A stretch of 54,047 nt of DNA from a virus. The stretch is taken from the IMG/VR virus record IMGVR_UViG_3300035698_015422, positions 1 through 54,047 of that record. One strand, 5' to 3'. Shown here piece after piece: positions 24,585 to 32,762 of the stretch; within the stretch, counting starts at the first letter, position 1, and each line of letters starts with the position of its first letter. The notes beneath the pieces were generated by a model. That model saw only the letters and a program-made list of their open reading frames with translations, did no database searches and had not been told where the DNA came from. The translations under genes were made by a program, and so were the position numbers.

Positions 24585-25013
24585 CTATTCCTCTTTAGCC
24601 ATTATATTTCCAATACTTATGGGCTTTGCTGCGATCGCCATATAGGCTAGATGAATCAGTCTTGCTTGAATGATTTTTTCAGAATCCTCGATGCTTATAG
24701 AAGATTTCTTCCAAGCATCTAGTGAGTGCTTACTTGTCTTAATCCAGGTTTCTAATTTTAAAAACTCAGAGGTTGATAAGCTATGGGCAAAGACCTTTAT
24801 GGACTTTAGTGAAATATCATTAGATTCGGTGTACATTTCATATGCAAGTCTTTCCCACTGACTTATTTTTACGATATTGAAACCTTTCCACCCCTTGTTC
24901 TTATAATAGGACAGCTTTTCATCAAGAAGTCTCCAGGCTCTTTTCTTAAATAAAAAGTCCATAAAGTCTTCAACTGCTACGGTAAAGAGTTTATATTCGT
25001 ACATATCCTTCAT
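24585..25013 (-). CDS. Hypothetical helical protein coupled to the terminase
   Basis: About 142 residues from the ATG that overlaps the terminase stop as ATGA (MKDMYEYKLFTVAVEDFMDF). An earlier in-frame ATG six codons upstream would overlap the terminase by 22 bases and is less likely. The protein is helical, Trp- and Lys-rich (ISQWERLAYEMYT, LKLETWIKTSKHSLDAWKKS), without a recognised motif. Tight coupling suggests a role with the terminase. A small terminase subunit is one possibility, given that no other candidate is seen, but nothing in the sequence proves it. Confidence 0.65.
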   Translation of the reverse strand: MKDMYEYKLFTVAVEDFMDFLFKKRAWRLLDEKLSYYKNKGWKGFNIVKISQWERLAYEMYTESNDISLKSIKVFAHSLSTSEFLKLETWIKTSKHSLDAWKKSSISIEDSEKIIQARLIHLAYMAIAAKPISIGNIMAKEE

Positions 25014-26650
25014 GAAATAAGCCAAGCCCAATGTTTAGATAGAGCTTGAGCAGGCTGTTTTTTCTTTACGCTAAAGCTATTTGAGCCTGCTCCAGCGATT
25101 GGCATAAATATGCTGTAATCTTCCTGCTTTGTAGGAGATATTATTTCATCTAATTTTACAGAATCCTGGGTTATAGCGGATATAAGGGATTTTCCATCTT
25201 CTTCTGAAAATGTACTAGAATCAACGGTGTCTAATAGCCAAGAACCAATAGCTAATGTTATAACTAAGTCATCGTTGTTACCCTTCTGTGCTGCTACCTT
25301 ATTGCTAGCAAGCCAAACAAATGTTCTAAGCTCAGCATAAGTTCTTTCGGAATAGATGTTGATAGAAACGTTTCTTAGCAACTCCTCCATTTTTGTAAGC
25401 ATGACATTTCTTTTTTGTCCTGATGTAAAGATTCCCAAATCACCAGATGGTTTTATTAGATCATCAGCTTTTGACAGCATAGAGCCCCAAATATCTAATG
25501 TTTTTTGCTTGTTGTTGTAAATTCTTGGATACTTTAGATCACACAGCTTTTGAATTGTCGCGTATCCAACACTATTATTTTCTGGACATACGAGCGCCCT
25601 ATTGTACCTCAATCCTACCTCGTTTATCATTTCTGCAAATCTATCAGGTGGTAATCTACCCTTATATTCTGCAACCTGATCCCCTGTTTCACTATCGATA
25701 ATAATGAAAGCAGAATAGTCTTTGCCATCTCCTCTGGCTGTATCGGCTGATAAGATGTATTTTTTTTGTGGTTTTGGATCCGCCCAAATCCACAACATTC
25801 GATCTTGCCCAAGCCTTCTTATGGGTGGCTTGACTATCTTTCTTATTTTTTCTAATACTTCTACGTCAAGATATGTGTCACCAGAAGCAATGAAGTCACA
25901 TTCGTGCTCTTGTGCAATTTCTTTTCGACTAAGCTGTCTGGTCTGCTCTGCAAACCACTTATCATCATGTTCTGGGTGTACTGTCCACGGAAGGCATATG
26001 TCATTAAACTCATTGTCATTTAGACGAGCTTTTGTATATATTTCGTGAAACTTATTTCCTGTACCATTTGGTGTTGATAGTAAAATTGCGCGACCACCCA
26101 TAGAAAGTGTCGGATAAAGACCCTTCCAAAGATCGTCAAAGTCCTTTACGAAAGCAGCCTCATCAACGATTAGGAGAGACAATGCTTCTGAACGACCAGC
26201 ATCTGGTGAGGTTGGAACTGCCTTAAGAGTAGAGTCTCCACTTCTAGAACTAGTCTCAATAGATTGGACGGTCTCTGAACTAATATCGCACAAAATCAAC
26301 CATTCTGGAAGGTTCTTAATTATAAATTTACATTTCTTAATAAAGTTTTTAGCAGTTCTAAGATTTGTAGCAATAACAAGGATGTTACTGTTTGGACAAA
26401 AAAGAATCATCCAAACTGCGTATGCAGCAGTAACAGTTGATAGTCCTAGCTGCCTTGCCTTTAGAACAATATTGAACTTATGATCCAAGAATTGCTTTAC
26501 TGCATCATCTTGAAACGGATAAGTTTCAAATGGTATGTTCCCCCTAGTCGGGTGTTGAATTCTACAATAGTTGTTGAAGAAATAAGAGGGGTCAGAGCCA
26601 CACTTCAAAACCTCTTGCGTATGGCGAGATATTATTGATTTAGTCGCCAT
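25010..26650 (-). CDS. gp17: Terminase large subunit (gp17-type)
   Basis: Packaging motor and headful nuclease of 546 residues; T4 gp17 is 610. The ATPase domain has Walker A-like KARQLGLST at 64-72, Walker B LLIVDEA at 159-165 with the catalytic Glu, and coupling motif LSTPNGTGN at 191-199. The RNase H-like nuclease has Asp303 (LSADTARGDGKDYSAF), Glu357 (CPENNS) and Asp460/461 (NNDDLVITLAIGSW). All expected catalytic residues are present. It translocates DNA through the portal encoded downstream. A shorter paralogue without nuclease lies about 14 kb away. Confidence 0.95.
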   Translation of the reverse strand: MATKSIISRHTQEVLKCGSDPSYFFNNYCRIQHPTRGNIPFETYPFQDDAVKQFLDHKFNIVLKARQLGLSTVTAAYAVWMILFCPNSNILVIATNLRTAKNFIKKCKFIIKNLPEWLILCDISSETVQSIETSSRSGDSTLKAVPTSPDAGRSEALSLLIVDEAAFVKDFDDLWKGLYPTLSMGGRAILLSTPNGTGNKFHEIYTKARLNDNEFNDICLPWTVHPEHDDKWFAEQTRQLSRKEIAQEHECDFIASGDTYLDVEVLEKIRKIVKPPIRRLGQDRMLWIWADPKPQKKYILSADTARGDGKDYSAFIIIDSETGDQVAEYKGRLPPDRFAEMINEVGLRYNRALVCPENNSVGYATIQKLCDLKYPRIYNNKQKTLDIWGSMLSKADDLIKPSGDLGIFTSGQKRNVMLTKMEELLRNVSINIYSERTYAELRTFVWLASNKVAAQKGNNDDLVITLAIGSWLLDTVDSSTFSEEDGKSLISAITQDSVKLDEIISPTKQEDYSIFMPIAGAGSNSFSVKKKQPAQALSKHWAWLIS

Positions 26651-26665
26651 TACTAGCTCACCCCT

Positions 26666-27052
26666 CTACTCTATTGTTAGAATAATCTTTCTCTTATAGT
26701 AAGCATCTTTTCTCCCAGAATACTGTCCCAAATTTAAGAGTTCCCAATCCTCTTCGTCACCAACTTGCTCAACCTTTAAAGTTCTACCAGCAGCTGCCTT
26801 AAAGTCATCTTTTACACGCTTTATTACAGCATCCAGATAAGAACCAGAATCAGAGTTCCTTTGTCTCATCTCCCTTTCTCTCTCGTGAGCCTGACCAAAG
26901 TTGATAAGGCAAGTATAAGATATAACCATTGTTTCATGGTTTAATAGTGAAATTTTGACAGAAGATGTTGGTCCAAACTTATTGTTTGTTGAAGATCTTC
27001 CCCAAGTTGTATCGATAACAGCACCTAGTGCTCTATATTCTTCTAAATTCAT
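26666..27052 (-). CDS. Hypothetical protein upstream of the terminase
   Basis: A 128-residue alpha/beta protein: an N-terminal beta portion (SVKISLLNHETMVISYTCLI), a very charged helix (QAHEREREMRQRNSDSGSYL) and a C-terminal beta segment ending YYKRKIILTIE. No enzyme motif is visible. It lies 15 bases before the terminase start and is probably co-transcribed, so a structural or packaging role is plausible. I do not recognise a family. Confidence 0.65.
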   Translation of the reverse strand: MNLEEYRALGAVIDTTWGRSSTNNKFGPTSSVKISLLNHETMVISYTCLINFGQAHEREREMRQRNSDSGSYLDAVIKRVKDDFKAAAGRTLKVEQVGDEEDWELLNLGQYSGRKDAYYKRKIILTIE

Positions 27053-27073
27053 AAGGTTCCCGCTTTATAATAA

Positions 27074-27328
27074 CTATGAAGCCACCTTAGAAAGGTCTGG
27101 TCTCCACCCTTTTTCCCACTTTTCACGATTTGGCTCTGCATACTTTGTTACACACTCAAAACATGCCTCATACTTTCTGTGACTATTGGAATCTATTACG
27201 TTTTTCATTTGATTGGAACAAACTAAACAAAATAGAGGTATAGGACTTCTGAAATTTTCAGGCTTAATAACAAAAAATCCAGCGGCTTGGCGCTGGATTT
27301 TTCCATTTGGTATCTTTTCCCAGTTCAT
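27074..27328 (-). CDS. Small zinc-ribbon protein with an internal terminator hairpin
   Basis: An 84-residue protein with CLVC near residues 34-37 and CFEC near 58-61, separated by a basic loop, a typical one-zinc ribbon. It ends EPNREKWEKGWRPDLSKVAS; the KWEKGWRP string is common in small phage zinc-ribbon proteins I have seen. The gene's codons 9-18 coincide with a perfect intrinsic terminator hairpin. A later ATG would remove the first CxxC, so the upstream start seems right even though the hairpin would be translated. Possible transcriptional or DNA-binding role, not proven. Confidence 0.6.
   Translation of the reverse strand: MNWEKIPNGKIQRQAAGFFVIKPENFRSPIPLFCLVCSNQMKNVIDSNSHRKYEACFECVTKYAEPNREKWEKGWRPDLSKVAS
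27273..27302. terminator. Intrinsic terminator hairpin lying inside a coding start
   Basis: A perfect 12-bp stem, AAAAATCCAGCG with CGCTGGATTTTT, has a 6-base loop and T-runs on both strands, so it could act in either direction. On the minus strand it would stop transcripts arriving from the nuclease fusion and its small neighbour. It overlaps codons 9-18 of the zinc-ribbon gene, suggesting attenuation. Confidence 0.8.
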
Positions 27329-27341
27329 ACTGGGATCTTAT

Positions 27342-27614
27342 CTAATCTTTGTCAGAAATAAAACTCTGTTTCTCTGTAACTCCATGCTCAATTGAAACCT
27401 TAAGGTCTTGAAGGTCGGTCATAGCTGCTCTAAGATTACCTCTAATTCTTCTAGACTTTTGAGGATAGTCTTCTTTTACCTTATCCAGCTCCCTATAGAG
27501 ACTCATAAGCTGGTCAACATAGTTGGAAATAAAAGCTGTTTTTTTCTTCTTGCCTCCAAATATCCAGTCGAATATCCCTTCATTGTATAGCTCTTTGATG
27601 CTGTTATTATCCAT
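27342..27614 (-). CDS. Small hypothetical helical protein
   Basis: A 90-residue protein: MDNNSIKELYNEGIFDWIFGG, a lysine patch KKKK, then charged helices (YVDQLMSLYRELDKVKEDYP and NLRAAMTDLQDLKVSIEHG) that look like a coiled coil. No motif is recognised. It lies 8 bases after the Mre11-Rad50 fusion gene and before the embedded terminator, so it is likely the last full gene of that transcript. Confidence 0.6.
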   Translation of the reverse strand: MDNNSIKELYNEGIFDWIFGGKKKKTAFISNYVDQLMSLYRELDKVKEDYPQKSRRIRGNLRAAMTDLQDLKVSIEHGVTEKQSFISDKD

Positions 27615-27622
27615 ATCTATAA

Positions 27623-30600
27623 CTATTCAAGGTAGATATAAGAATCCTTGCCTTTCTTCTGAATGTCCAACAAGTAATCAGCCATATCCTTAACAGACTC
27701 CTTATGACTAATGATATAGATTGACTTAAACCATTTCTTTAGAGACTCGATCATCCTTATTACGTCATCGGTTAGCCCTTCATCAATTTGGTTGAATGGC
27801 TCATCAAGAATGAGAATGTTTGGCTTAGGTAAGTTTGAGGCATTTAGCAAACCAACTCGTATAGCCATTGAGGCTACACATTGCTCCATTCCACTACCTA
27901 ACTCAATAGGCCTCCTTGAGTCACCATAGTCAATATATATCTCTAACTTATCAGACTCTTCTTCGACCTCAAGCTCGATCTCAAACGTAAACACTCCTCG
28001 TAAAACTTCCTTTATTTCATTATTTACACGAGGAAGATCTTTTCGAATAATGTGATTAGGTATTCCCTTTTTTCCGAATGCAATTGATAATTGCTCATGT
28101 ATCTGGAATGTTTCATTGATTTCTCCAAACTTTCCCCACTCTTCTTTATGGTTGGCAACTTCAGAATCAATTTGTCCAATCCTCATCGCATAAGACATTT
28201 TTTTAGAATCAAGATCAATTATTTCTTTCTTGATGGTAGTCACCTTTGTTCTTAGTGAAGAAATCTCATTTCCAACCTCTTCATCTGTGACGTTTTCTCT
28301 TAAGTATTTTAGCCTCTCTTTCTCAATAGAAAGTTTCTTTTCAGCTATCTCTAACCTATTTTCTATTTTTTCTAGGTTTATTGCTGACAGTTTCTTTATG
28401 CATGAGATTTCACGACCGTCTAAGTCTTCATACTCTTTTACCTTGTTTTTATAATCATCATCAACAATTAGCATCTCACATCTTTGAAGATCCTTTTCAA
28501 TAGATGATATAAGTTCTTTTTGTGGCTTTATGTTATGACTCTCTTCATGGGCATCTTTGATGTAGTGACATTTTGGAAATTGATCTCCACATGGAACAAC
28601 ATTCAACTTTGATACAGTCTTCTCTTTTCCTTCAAGAAACCTAATCTCAGACTTTAGCTTCTCCTTAAGTTCTCCCATCTTTTTTTCTAAGACGATTTTC
28701 TTTTCTAACTTCTTTTTTATCTTATCAATTGGGATAGAACTCTTCTCTTCGATAAGTGACTCAAGTTCTTTTGTTATTTTTTTCTTAGAAACTTTTGTAT
28801 CTAATATGTCACTGTTGGCTTTGTCTATAGACTCCTCAATAGTCTTGATAATCTCTTCTTGTTCCAATACCTCTTCTTTGCTGATTACTTCTTTACTATC
28901 TCCCTTTCCAGAAAGCTCCTTTATCTTCTCTTGCAAGGAATCTCTCAATATGTCTAAAAGCTTATCCTCTTCACAAATCTTGATTGATAGACTTTCCTTC
29001 TCTTTCTCCAGCTTTTCAATAGAGGTCTCCCAATCAATAGGTGTTAGCGATTTCAAAACAGCCTTTGAGTCCTTTAGGTCGGACTTGGCTTGATTATGAA
29101 GCTCCTGTAGTGGTTGCAAATCCCTAAATCTTGATAGGTGACTCTTTCTATCTGTTGACTTTTCAGATATAAAGGACTCCATTTTTCTCTGTGGAGCAAG
29201 AGCGGTCAACTTAAAGTCATCTATTGTACCAACTAGACTTCTAATAATCTTATCAGTTTCAGTTCCTTTGATGTCATGTAAAGACCTGATCTCATTCCAA
29301 TCAGAATCCATTTCGTAAAACCAAACATCACTTTTTGCGCCTGGTCTCCCATCTGACTTTTCTACTCTAGAGGTAACTCTATGTATAAGATAGTTCGTTC
29401 CAGAGATTGAAAAGTAAAACTTGCAAAAACATTGAACTTTTCTAAAGTTTACTATTCCATGGTTATGATTTTGATTAATGTCCCGATCTGGCTTTCCGAA
29501 TAGGGCATATGTAATAGCTGCAACAATTGTTGATTTACCATGCCTATTCGGACCAAAAATGCCAACAATGCCATCTAAGTTAGAAAAGTTAACTAAATTA
29601 TCTTCTCCATACTGCATCAGGTTTGAAAATTCAATCTTGTGAGGAGACCAAACAGTTCCCTTCATAGCAGCGCCATCACTACTTAATGACTTCGTATATT
29701 TTTTTACAATATCCGACACCTTATCCCACTGTTCATCAGAAAATGTGTCCTTCCCTAGAAAGTCAACCAACAATTTGACTACACTTGATGCATCTCTTAA
29801 GTTTCTTCTAAATTCATCAGTAATCTCACTCTTTACGGATCCAGTCTTCTTTTTCTCGAATTTGTAAACGATTGTTTCAGAAAGCTTTTCTTTTCTCAAT
29901 TCATTATTTATTGAAACTACATCCTTCTGGGATAGTTGGTATTCGTTATAAATTCTAAACCTTGACTTATCTGGGTATTCACGTGATTCTTCGATTGTTG
30001 ACTTTAGATCACCTTTCCAATGGATTGTCACAAATGGGCAGATGTTCTTAAGTTCATGATGAACAACTGTAAAGTCATCTTTTGACTTAATGTCCCAGAC
30101 AAGAAAACCATGTCGGTCTATTGATTCACCAAAATCTTGCTGGATTGTAGAGCCAGGGTAAGCAACTCTCTTTTCTGTGTCTAAGAATTGTTGTCGATGA
30201 ATGTCTCCAAGCATTGAAAAGTCGAACCTATCAAAGAACTTTAGATCCACTTCACCATCTAATTCGTGTCCAATATCTGTTATGGCTCCTTGAACAGAGC
30301 CATGAAACAAAGCAATATTTATCAAGTCCTCTGTTGGACCTACATCCTTCCACCCCTCTTCATCAAAGGGTGAAAATACGCATAAATTGTAGTCGTCACC
30401 TATTGGATAATTTCCAGAATCTTTATACAAGAATATGTTCTTATTATTGATAGCTGTCAGAATAGGAGAAATTGCATCTTGACGCTTCTCATTCTTGAGA
30501 TTTCCATCATGATTTCCTAAAATTACATGAACCTTACAAACCTTTGACATCTCTTTAAACCACCAAACAAGAACGTCAATGATTTCTGGTGTTATCCTTT

Positions 30601-30751
30601 GAGTTTTTTCATGAACAATATCTCCAGATATAACAATGTGATCCAAGTTTAGGCTTGGTGCCATATCAAAAAACTCTTTAAAAATCTTCTTGTATTCACT
30701 GTGTCTTACAAGTGGGCGAAAATGAACGTCTCCGAAGTGGGCAAATCTCAT
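27623..30751 (-). CDS. Fused Mre11/SbcD-Rad50/SbcC recombination nuclease (gp47-gp46 fusion)
   Basis: A single 1042-residue polypeptide. Residues 1 to about 360 are an Mre11-type metallophosphoesterase: GDVH at 7-10, SGDIVHE at 42-48, GNHD at 79-82, FHGS at 149-152, LGDIH at 181-185. Residues about 368-1042 are a Rad50 ATPase: Walker A GPNRHGKST at 400-408, Q-loop-like APQRKME near 519-525, signature LGSGMEQ at 951-957, Walker B ILILDEP at 979-985 and H-loop His1016. Long coiled coils lie between about 550 and 870, with C721 and C728 at the turn in place of a CxxC hook. In T4 these functions are separate genes 47 and 46. Role: end resection in recombination-dependent replication. Confidence 0.93.
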   Translation of the reverse strand: MRFAHFGDVHFRPLVRHSEYKKIFKEFFDMAPSLNLDHIVISGDIVHEKTQRITPEIIDVLVWWFKEMSKVCKVHVILGNHDGNLKNEKRQDAISPILTAINNKNIFLYKDSGNYPIGDDYNLCVFSPFDEEGWKDVGPTEDLINIALFHGSVQGAITDIGHELDGEVDLKFFDRFDFSMLGDIHRQQFLDTEKRVAYPGSTIQQDFGESIDRHGFLVWDIKSKDDFTVVHHELKNICPFVTIHWKGDLKSTIEESREYPDKSRFRIYNEYQLSQKDVVSINNELRKEKLSETIVYKFEKKKTGSVKSEITDEFRRNLRDASSVVKLLVDFLGKDTFSDEQWDKVSDIVKKYTKSLSSDGAAMKGTVWSPHKIEFSNLMQYGEDNLVNFSNLDGIVGIFGPNRHGKSTIVAAITYALFGKPDRDINQNHNHGIVNFRKVQCFCKFYFSISGTNYLIHRVTSRVEKSDGRPGAKSDVWFYEMDSDWNEIRSLHDIKGTETDKIIRSLVGTIDDFKLTALAPQRKMESFISEKSTDRKSHLSRFRDLQPLQELHNQAKSDLKDSKAVLKSLTPIDWETSIEKLEKEKESLSIKICEEDKLLDILRDSLQEKIKELSGKGDSKEVISKEEVLEQEEIIKTIEESIDKANSDILDTKVSKKKITKELESLIEEKSSIPIDKIKKKLEKKIVLEKKMGELKEKLKSEIRFLEGKEKTVSKLNVVPCGDQFPKCHYIKDAHEESHNIKPQKELISSIEKDLQRCEMLIVDDDYKNKVKEYEDLDGREISCIKKLSAINLEKIENRLEIAEKKLSIEKERLKYLRENVTDEEVGNEISSLRTKVTTIKKEIIDLDSKKMSYAMRIGQIDSEVANHKEEWGKFGEINETFQIHEQLSIAFGKKGIPNHIIRKDLPRVNNEIKEVLRGVFTFEIELEVEEESDKLEIYIDYGDSRRPIELGSGMEQCVASMAIRVGLLNASNLPKPNILILDEPFNQIDEGLTDDVIRMIESLKKWFKSIYIISHKESVKDMADYLLDIQKKGKDSYIYLE

Positions 30752-30761
30752 ATGCTTTTCC

Positions 30762-31754
30762 TTATATCGTAAATGTGCTACTGATTGAGCTAATCTTATG
30801 AGTTAGGAGAGTATCCCTACTCCAAGGCTTTGCACGTTGCCTTCTTATGAAAAACTCGTCTCTTGTCATCTCTCCAACATCTTTGTGTGATCCATAGTCT
30901 AGAACCCTAATTTTATTTCCAGCTTTCAATATTGAATCAATAATTTTAGGCATTTTCTTATATGCCATATCTGGATCAACTGCTAACAAAATAGGTGTTT
31001 TATTTTTCACAATCTGGGCGAAGAGAAAAGAGTCACGACTCAGGTCAGAACCAAGTAATGGAATTGAGTTATCATTACATTTTATCAGATCCATAGGACC
31101 TTCTGTCACTGTTAATTCTTTACTCCAATCAATATTAATTTCATTGAAAACAATCTTCTTCTTATTCATTTCAGTATCCCAGTATGAATACCTTACATTT
31201 GGAAGCCAAGACCTACCAACAATATAATTTATTTTTCCACTATTATCAAATGATGGAAAAAGTAACCTATGTTTCCAAGTTTTCTCCTCGGATACTCCAA
31301 CCTTAAAATACCAAAGCTCCCTCTCTGTAAACCCTCTTTCTTTAGCGTATCTATGGGCTTGTTCAACAATTGTCCCACACTTATGAGTGGCAAGCATTTT
31401 GAAGTCCCTAGGGAGGCTCACAGTCTTTTTTATAGGGGTTCCATCGTCCTCAACTGTGAGTGTAGCGATGTCAGCAAATCGCTTTATATATTCAATGAGG
31501 TGGTCTCTAGTAGAATACTTTTTTAGAACATGAACAAGTCGGCCCCTATATCCACAAAACCAACAATGAAATATGTCTGATTTAAGAATATTAATGGCAA
31601 GCTTTCTTTTTCTTAGTGGAATTCCTAATTTCCGATGGTCTTCGATACACTTAGGGCACTTGGTTTGGACGTTTCCCTTTGTGAAAACATCAACTTGACC
31701 AAATACCCTAGTTAGAAACTCTATTTTGTCAGCCCCAGCGTGGACTTCGCCCAT
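30762..31754 (-). CDS. DNA primase with zinc ribbon and TOPRIM domain
   Basis: A 330-residue primase (T4 gp61 is about 342). The N-terminal zinc ribbon uses C33/C36 (TKCPKC) and C64/C67 (FHCWFCGYRG). The catalytic TOPRIM domain has EGPMD at 218-222 and the acidic DPD at 260-262. The basic C-terminus (FFIRRQRAKPWSRDTLL) probably contacts partner or DNA. There is no helicase domain, so it would pair with a separate helicase encoded elsewhere. It sits just upstream of the recombination nuclease fusion, forming a replication and recombination cluster. Confidence 0.88.
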   Translation of the reverse strand: MGEVHAGADKIEFLTRVFGQVDVFTKGNVQTKCPKCIEDHRKLGIPLRKRKLAINILKSDIFHCWFCGYRGRLVHVLKKYSTRDHLIEYIKRFADIATLTVEDDGTPIKKTVSLPRDFKMLATHKCGTIVEQAHRYAKERGFTERELWYFKVGVSEEKTWKHRLLFPSFDNSGKINYIVGRSWLPNVRYSYWDTEMNKKKIVFNEINIDWSKELTVTEGPMDLIKCNDNSIPLLGSDLSRDSFLFAQIVKNKTPILLAVDPDMAYKKMPKIIDSILKAGNKIRVLDYGSHKDVGEMTRDEFFIRRQRAKPWSRDTLLTHKISSISSTFTI

Positions 31755-31755
31755 G

Positions 31756-32169
31756 CTAGTATTGTAACGAAAACGAGTCGGTATTTACAGAAAATTCATC
31801 ACCATCTTCTTCAGCAGCGATTCTTTGATTAATTGCAGAGAATTCTTCGCGTGAGAGGTCAGAACCATCTAAGTTTTTTACAAGCATTGTATAAAAAGTC
31901 TCTTCGCCAGACATCTCATCCGTCATAAACGTATCTCCACCATCCCAATTCATTCTTGAGTCCTCAGAGGATCTTGGTTCAATCATAAATTTTTCAGCAA
32001 ATGAACGTATTTCATCGACATCAGATTCCTGATACGAAACCATCCACCCCTTTTTTGTAGAAGATCCATCAGGATTATCTTCCTCATAACCCATAGTTTC
32101 ATAGGCTATCCCCATCAAATATGTTGTTTTTTCAAGATCGAAAATTTCCCTAAGTGTTTTAATCTTCAT
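31756..32169 (-). CDS. Hypothetical acidic protein
   Basis: A 137-residue, strongly acidic protein (EEDGDEF, DSRMNWDGGDTFMTDE) starting MKIKTLREIFDLEKT, another LRE-type N-terminus. No catalytic motif is visible. It overlaps the preceding metalloprotease-like gene by 11 bases and stops one base before the primase start codon region, so all three are probably co-translated. Acidity could suggest DNA mimicry, but that is only an impression. Function unknown. Confidence 0.65.
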   Translation of the reverse strand: MKIKTLREIFDLEKTTYLMGIAYETMGYEEDNPDGSSTKKGWMVSYQESDVDEIRSFAEKFMIEPRSSEDSRMNWDGGDTFMTDEMSGEETFYTMLVKNLDGSDLSREEFSAINQRIAAEEDGDEFSVNTDSFSLQY

Positions 32170-32758
32170 AAATTAGGTCCATCTCTTTCTTATAAGGAGA
32201 GTCTTTCATTAATAGCTTTCTTATATGTCGCTTAAATGGCCACATGAAATAGTACTTTCCAGTAGTAAAGCTCTTTTCAATCTTGTCTAAATCCACTCCC
32301 AATTCTCTACTTCTTCGGTAACCTCTTAGTTCTGAAATCATTCTAAATGGAGAAGGGAGTGGTGCAAGAAATGCTAAACATAAAATCCACCAAATATTAA
32401 ATATTGCCAAAATCGAAAGTACCGAAAAAACCTGGGGTATGAAGTAAAGAAAGTAAAACATTAAAGAGTTGAGTTTCTTACTTCCATTCGGAAATATATC
32501 GAAAAATGTAGCCTGATCAATCAAGTGAACAGCTTCATGCTGCAAAACATTAGGGATCCTTTGTTTTTCTATTGACACATCTGGCATCCACAAATCTGGA
32601 TAGGTAGCCGTAAACAAAGTCATGTAATTCATAAAGAATGCAACCTTGCCAACAAACCTGTGAAGCTTACTATGCTTCTTGTATTCGACAGAGAACTCAG
32701 GAAGACGATGCGTAAGCCATTCTTCTACTTTTTTCCAATGATAGAATTGTAAGCTCAT
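32159..32758 (-). CDS. Membrane-associated HExxH metallopeptidase-like protein
   Basis: A 199-residue protein from the ATG placed 4 bases after the resolvase stop (TAGAGTTATG). A longer in-frame start would run 124 bases into the resolvase gene and is rejected. It has VLQHEAVHLIDQ with His74, Glu75 and His78, the zinc-binding HExxH. A strong hydrophobic segment follows at about 99-133 (probably one or two membrane helices), then SELRGYRRSRELG, where Glu143 could be the third ligand as in gluzincins. The N-terminus and C-terminus are basic. Substrate and location in infection are unknown. No homologous family is named with confidence. Confidence 0.6.
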   Translation of the reverse strand: MSLQFYHWKKVEEWLTHRLPEFSVEYKKHSKLHRFVGKVAFFMNYMTLFTATYPDLWMPDVSIEKQRIPNVLQHEAVHLIDQATFFDIFPNGSKKLNSLMFYFLYFIPQVFSVLSILAIFNIWWILCLAFLAPLPSPFRMISELRGYRRSRELGVDLDKIEKSFTTGKYYFMWPFKRHIRKLLMKDSPYKKEMDLIYED

Positions 32759-32762
32759 AACT

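Noticed and set aside
29663-29665. Internal Met at the Mre11-Rad50 junction as a separate Rad50 start
   Set aside because: No Shine-Dalgarno precedes it, and the frame is continuous with the nuclease domain, so a true fusion is preferred.
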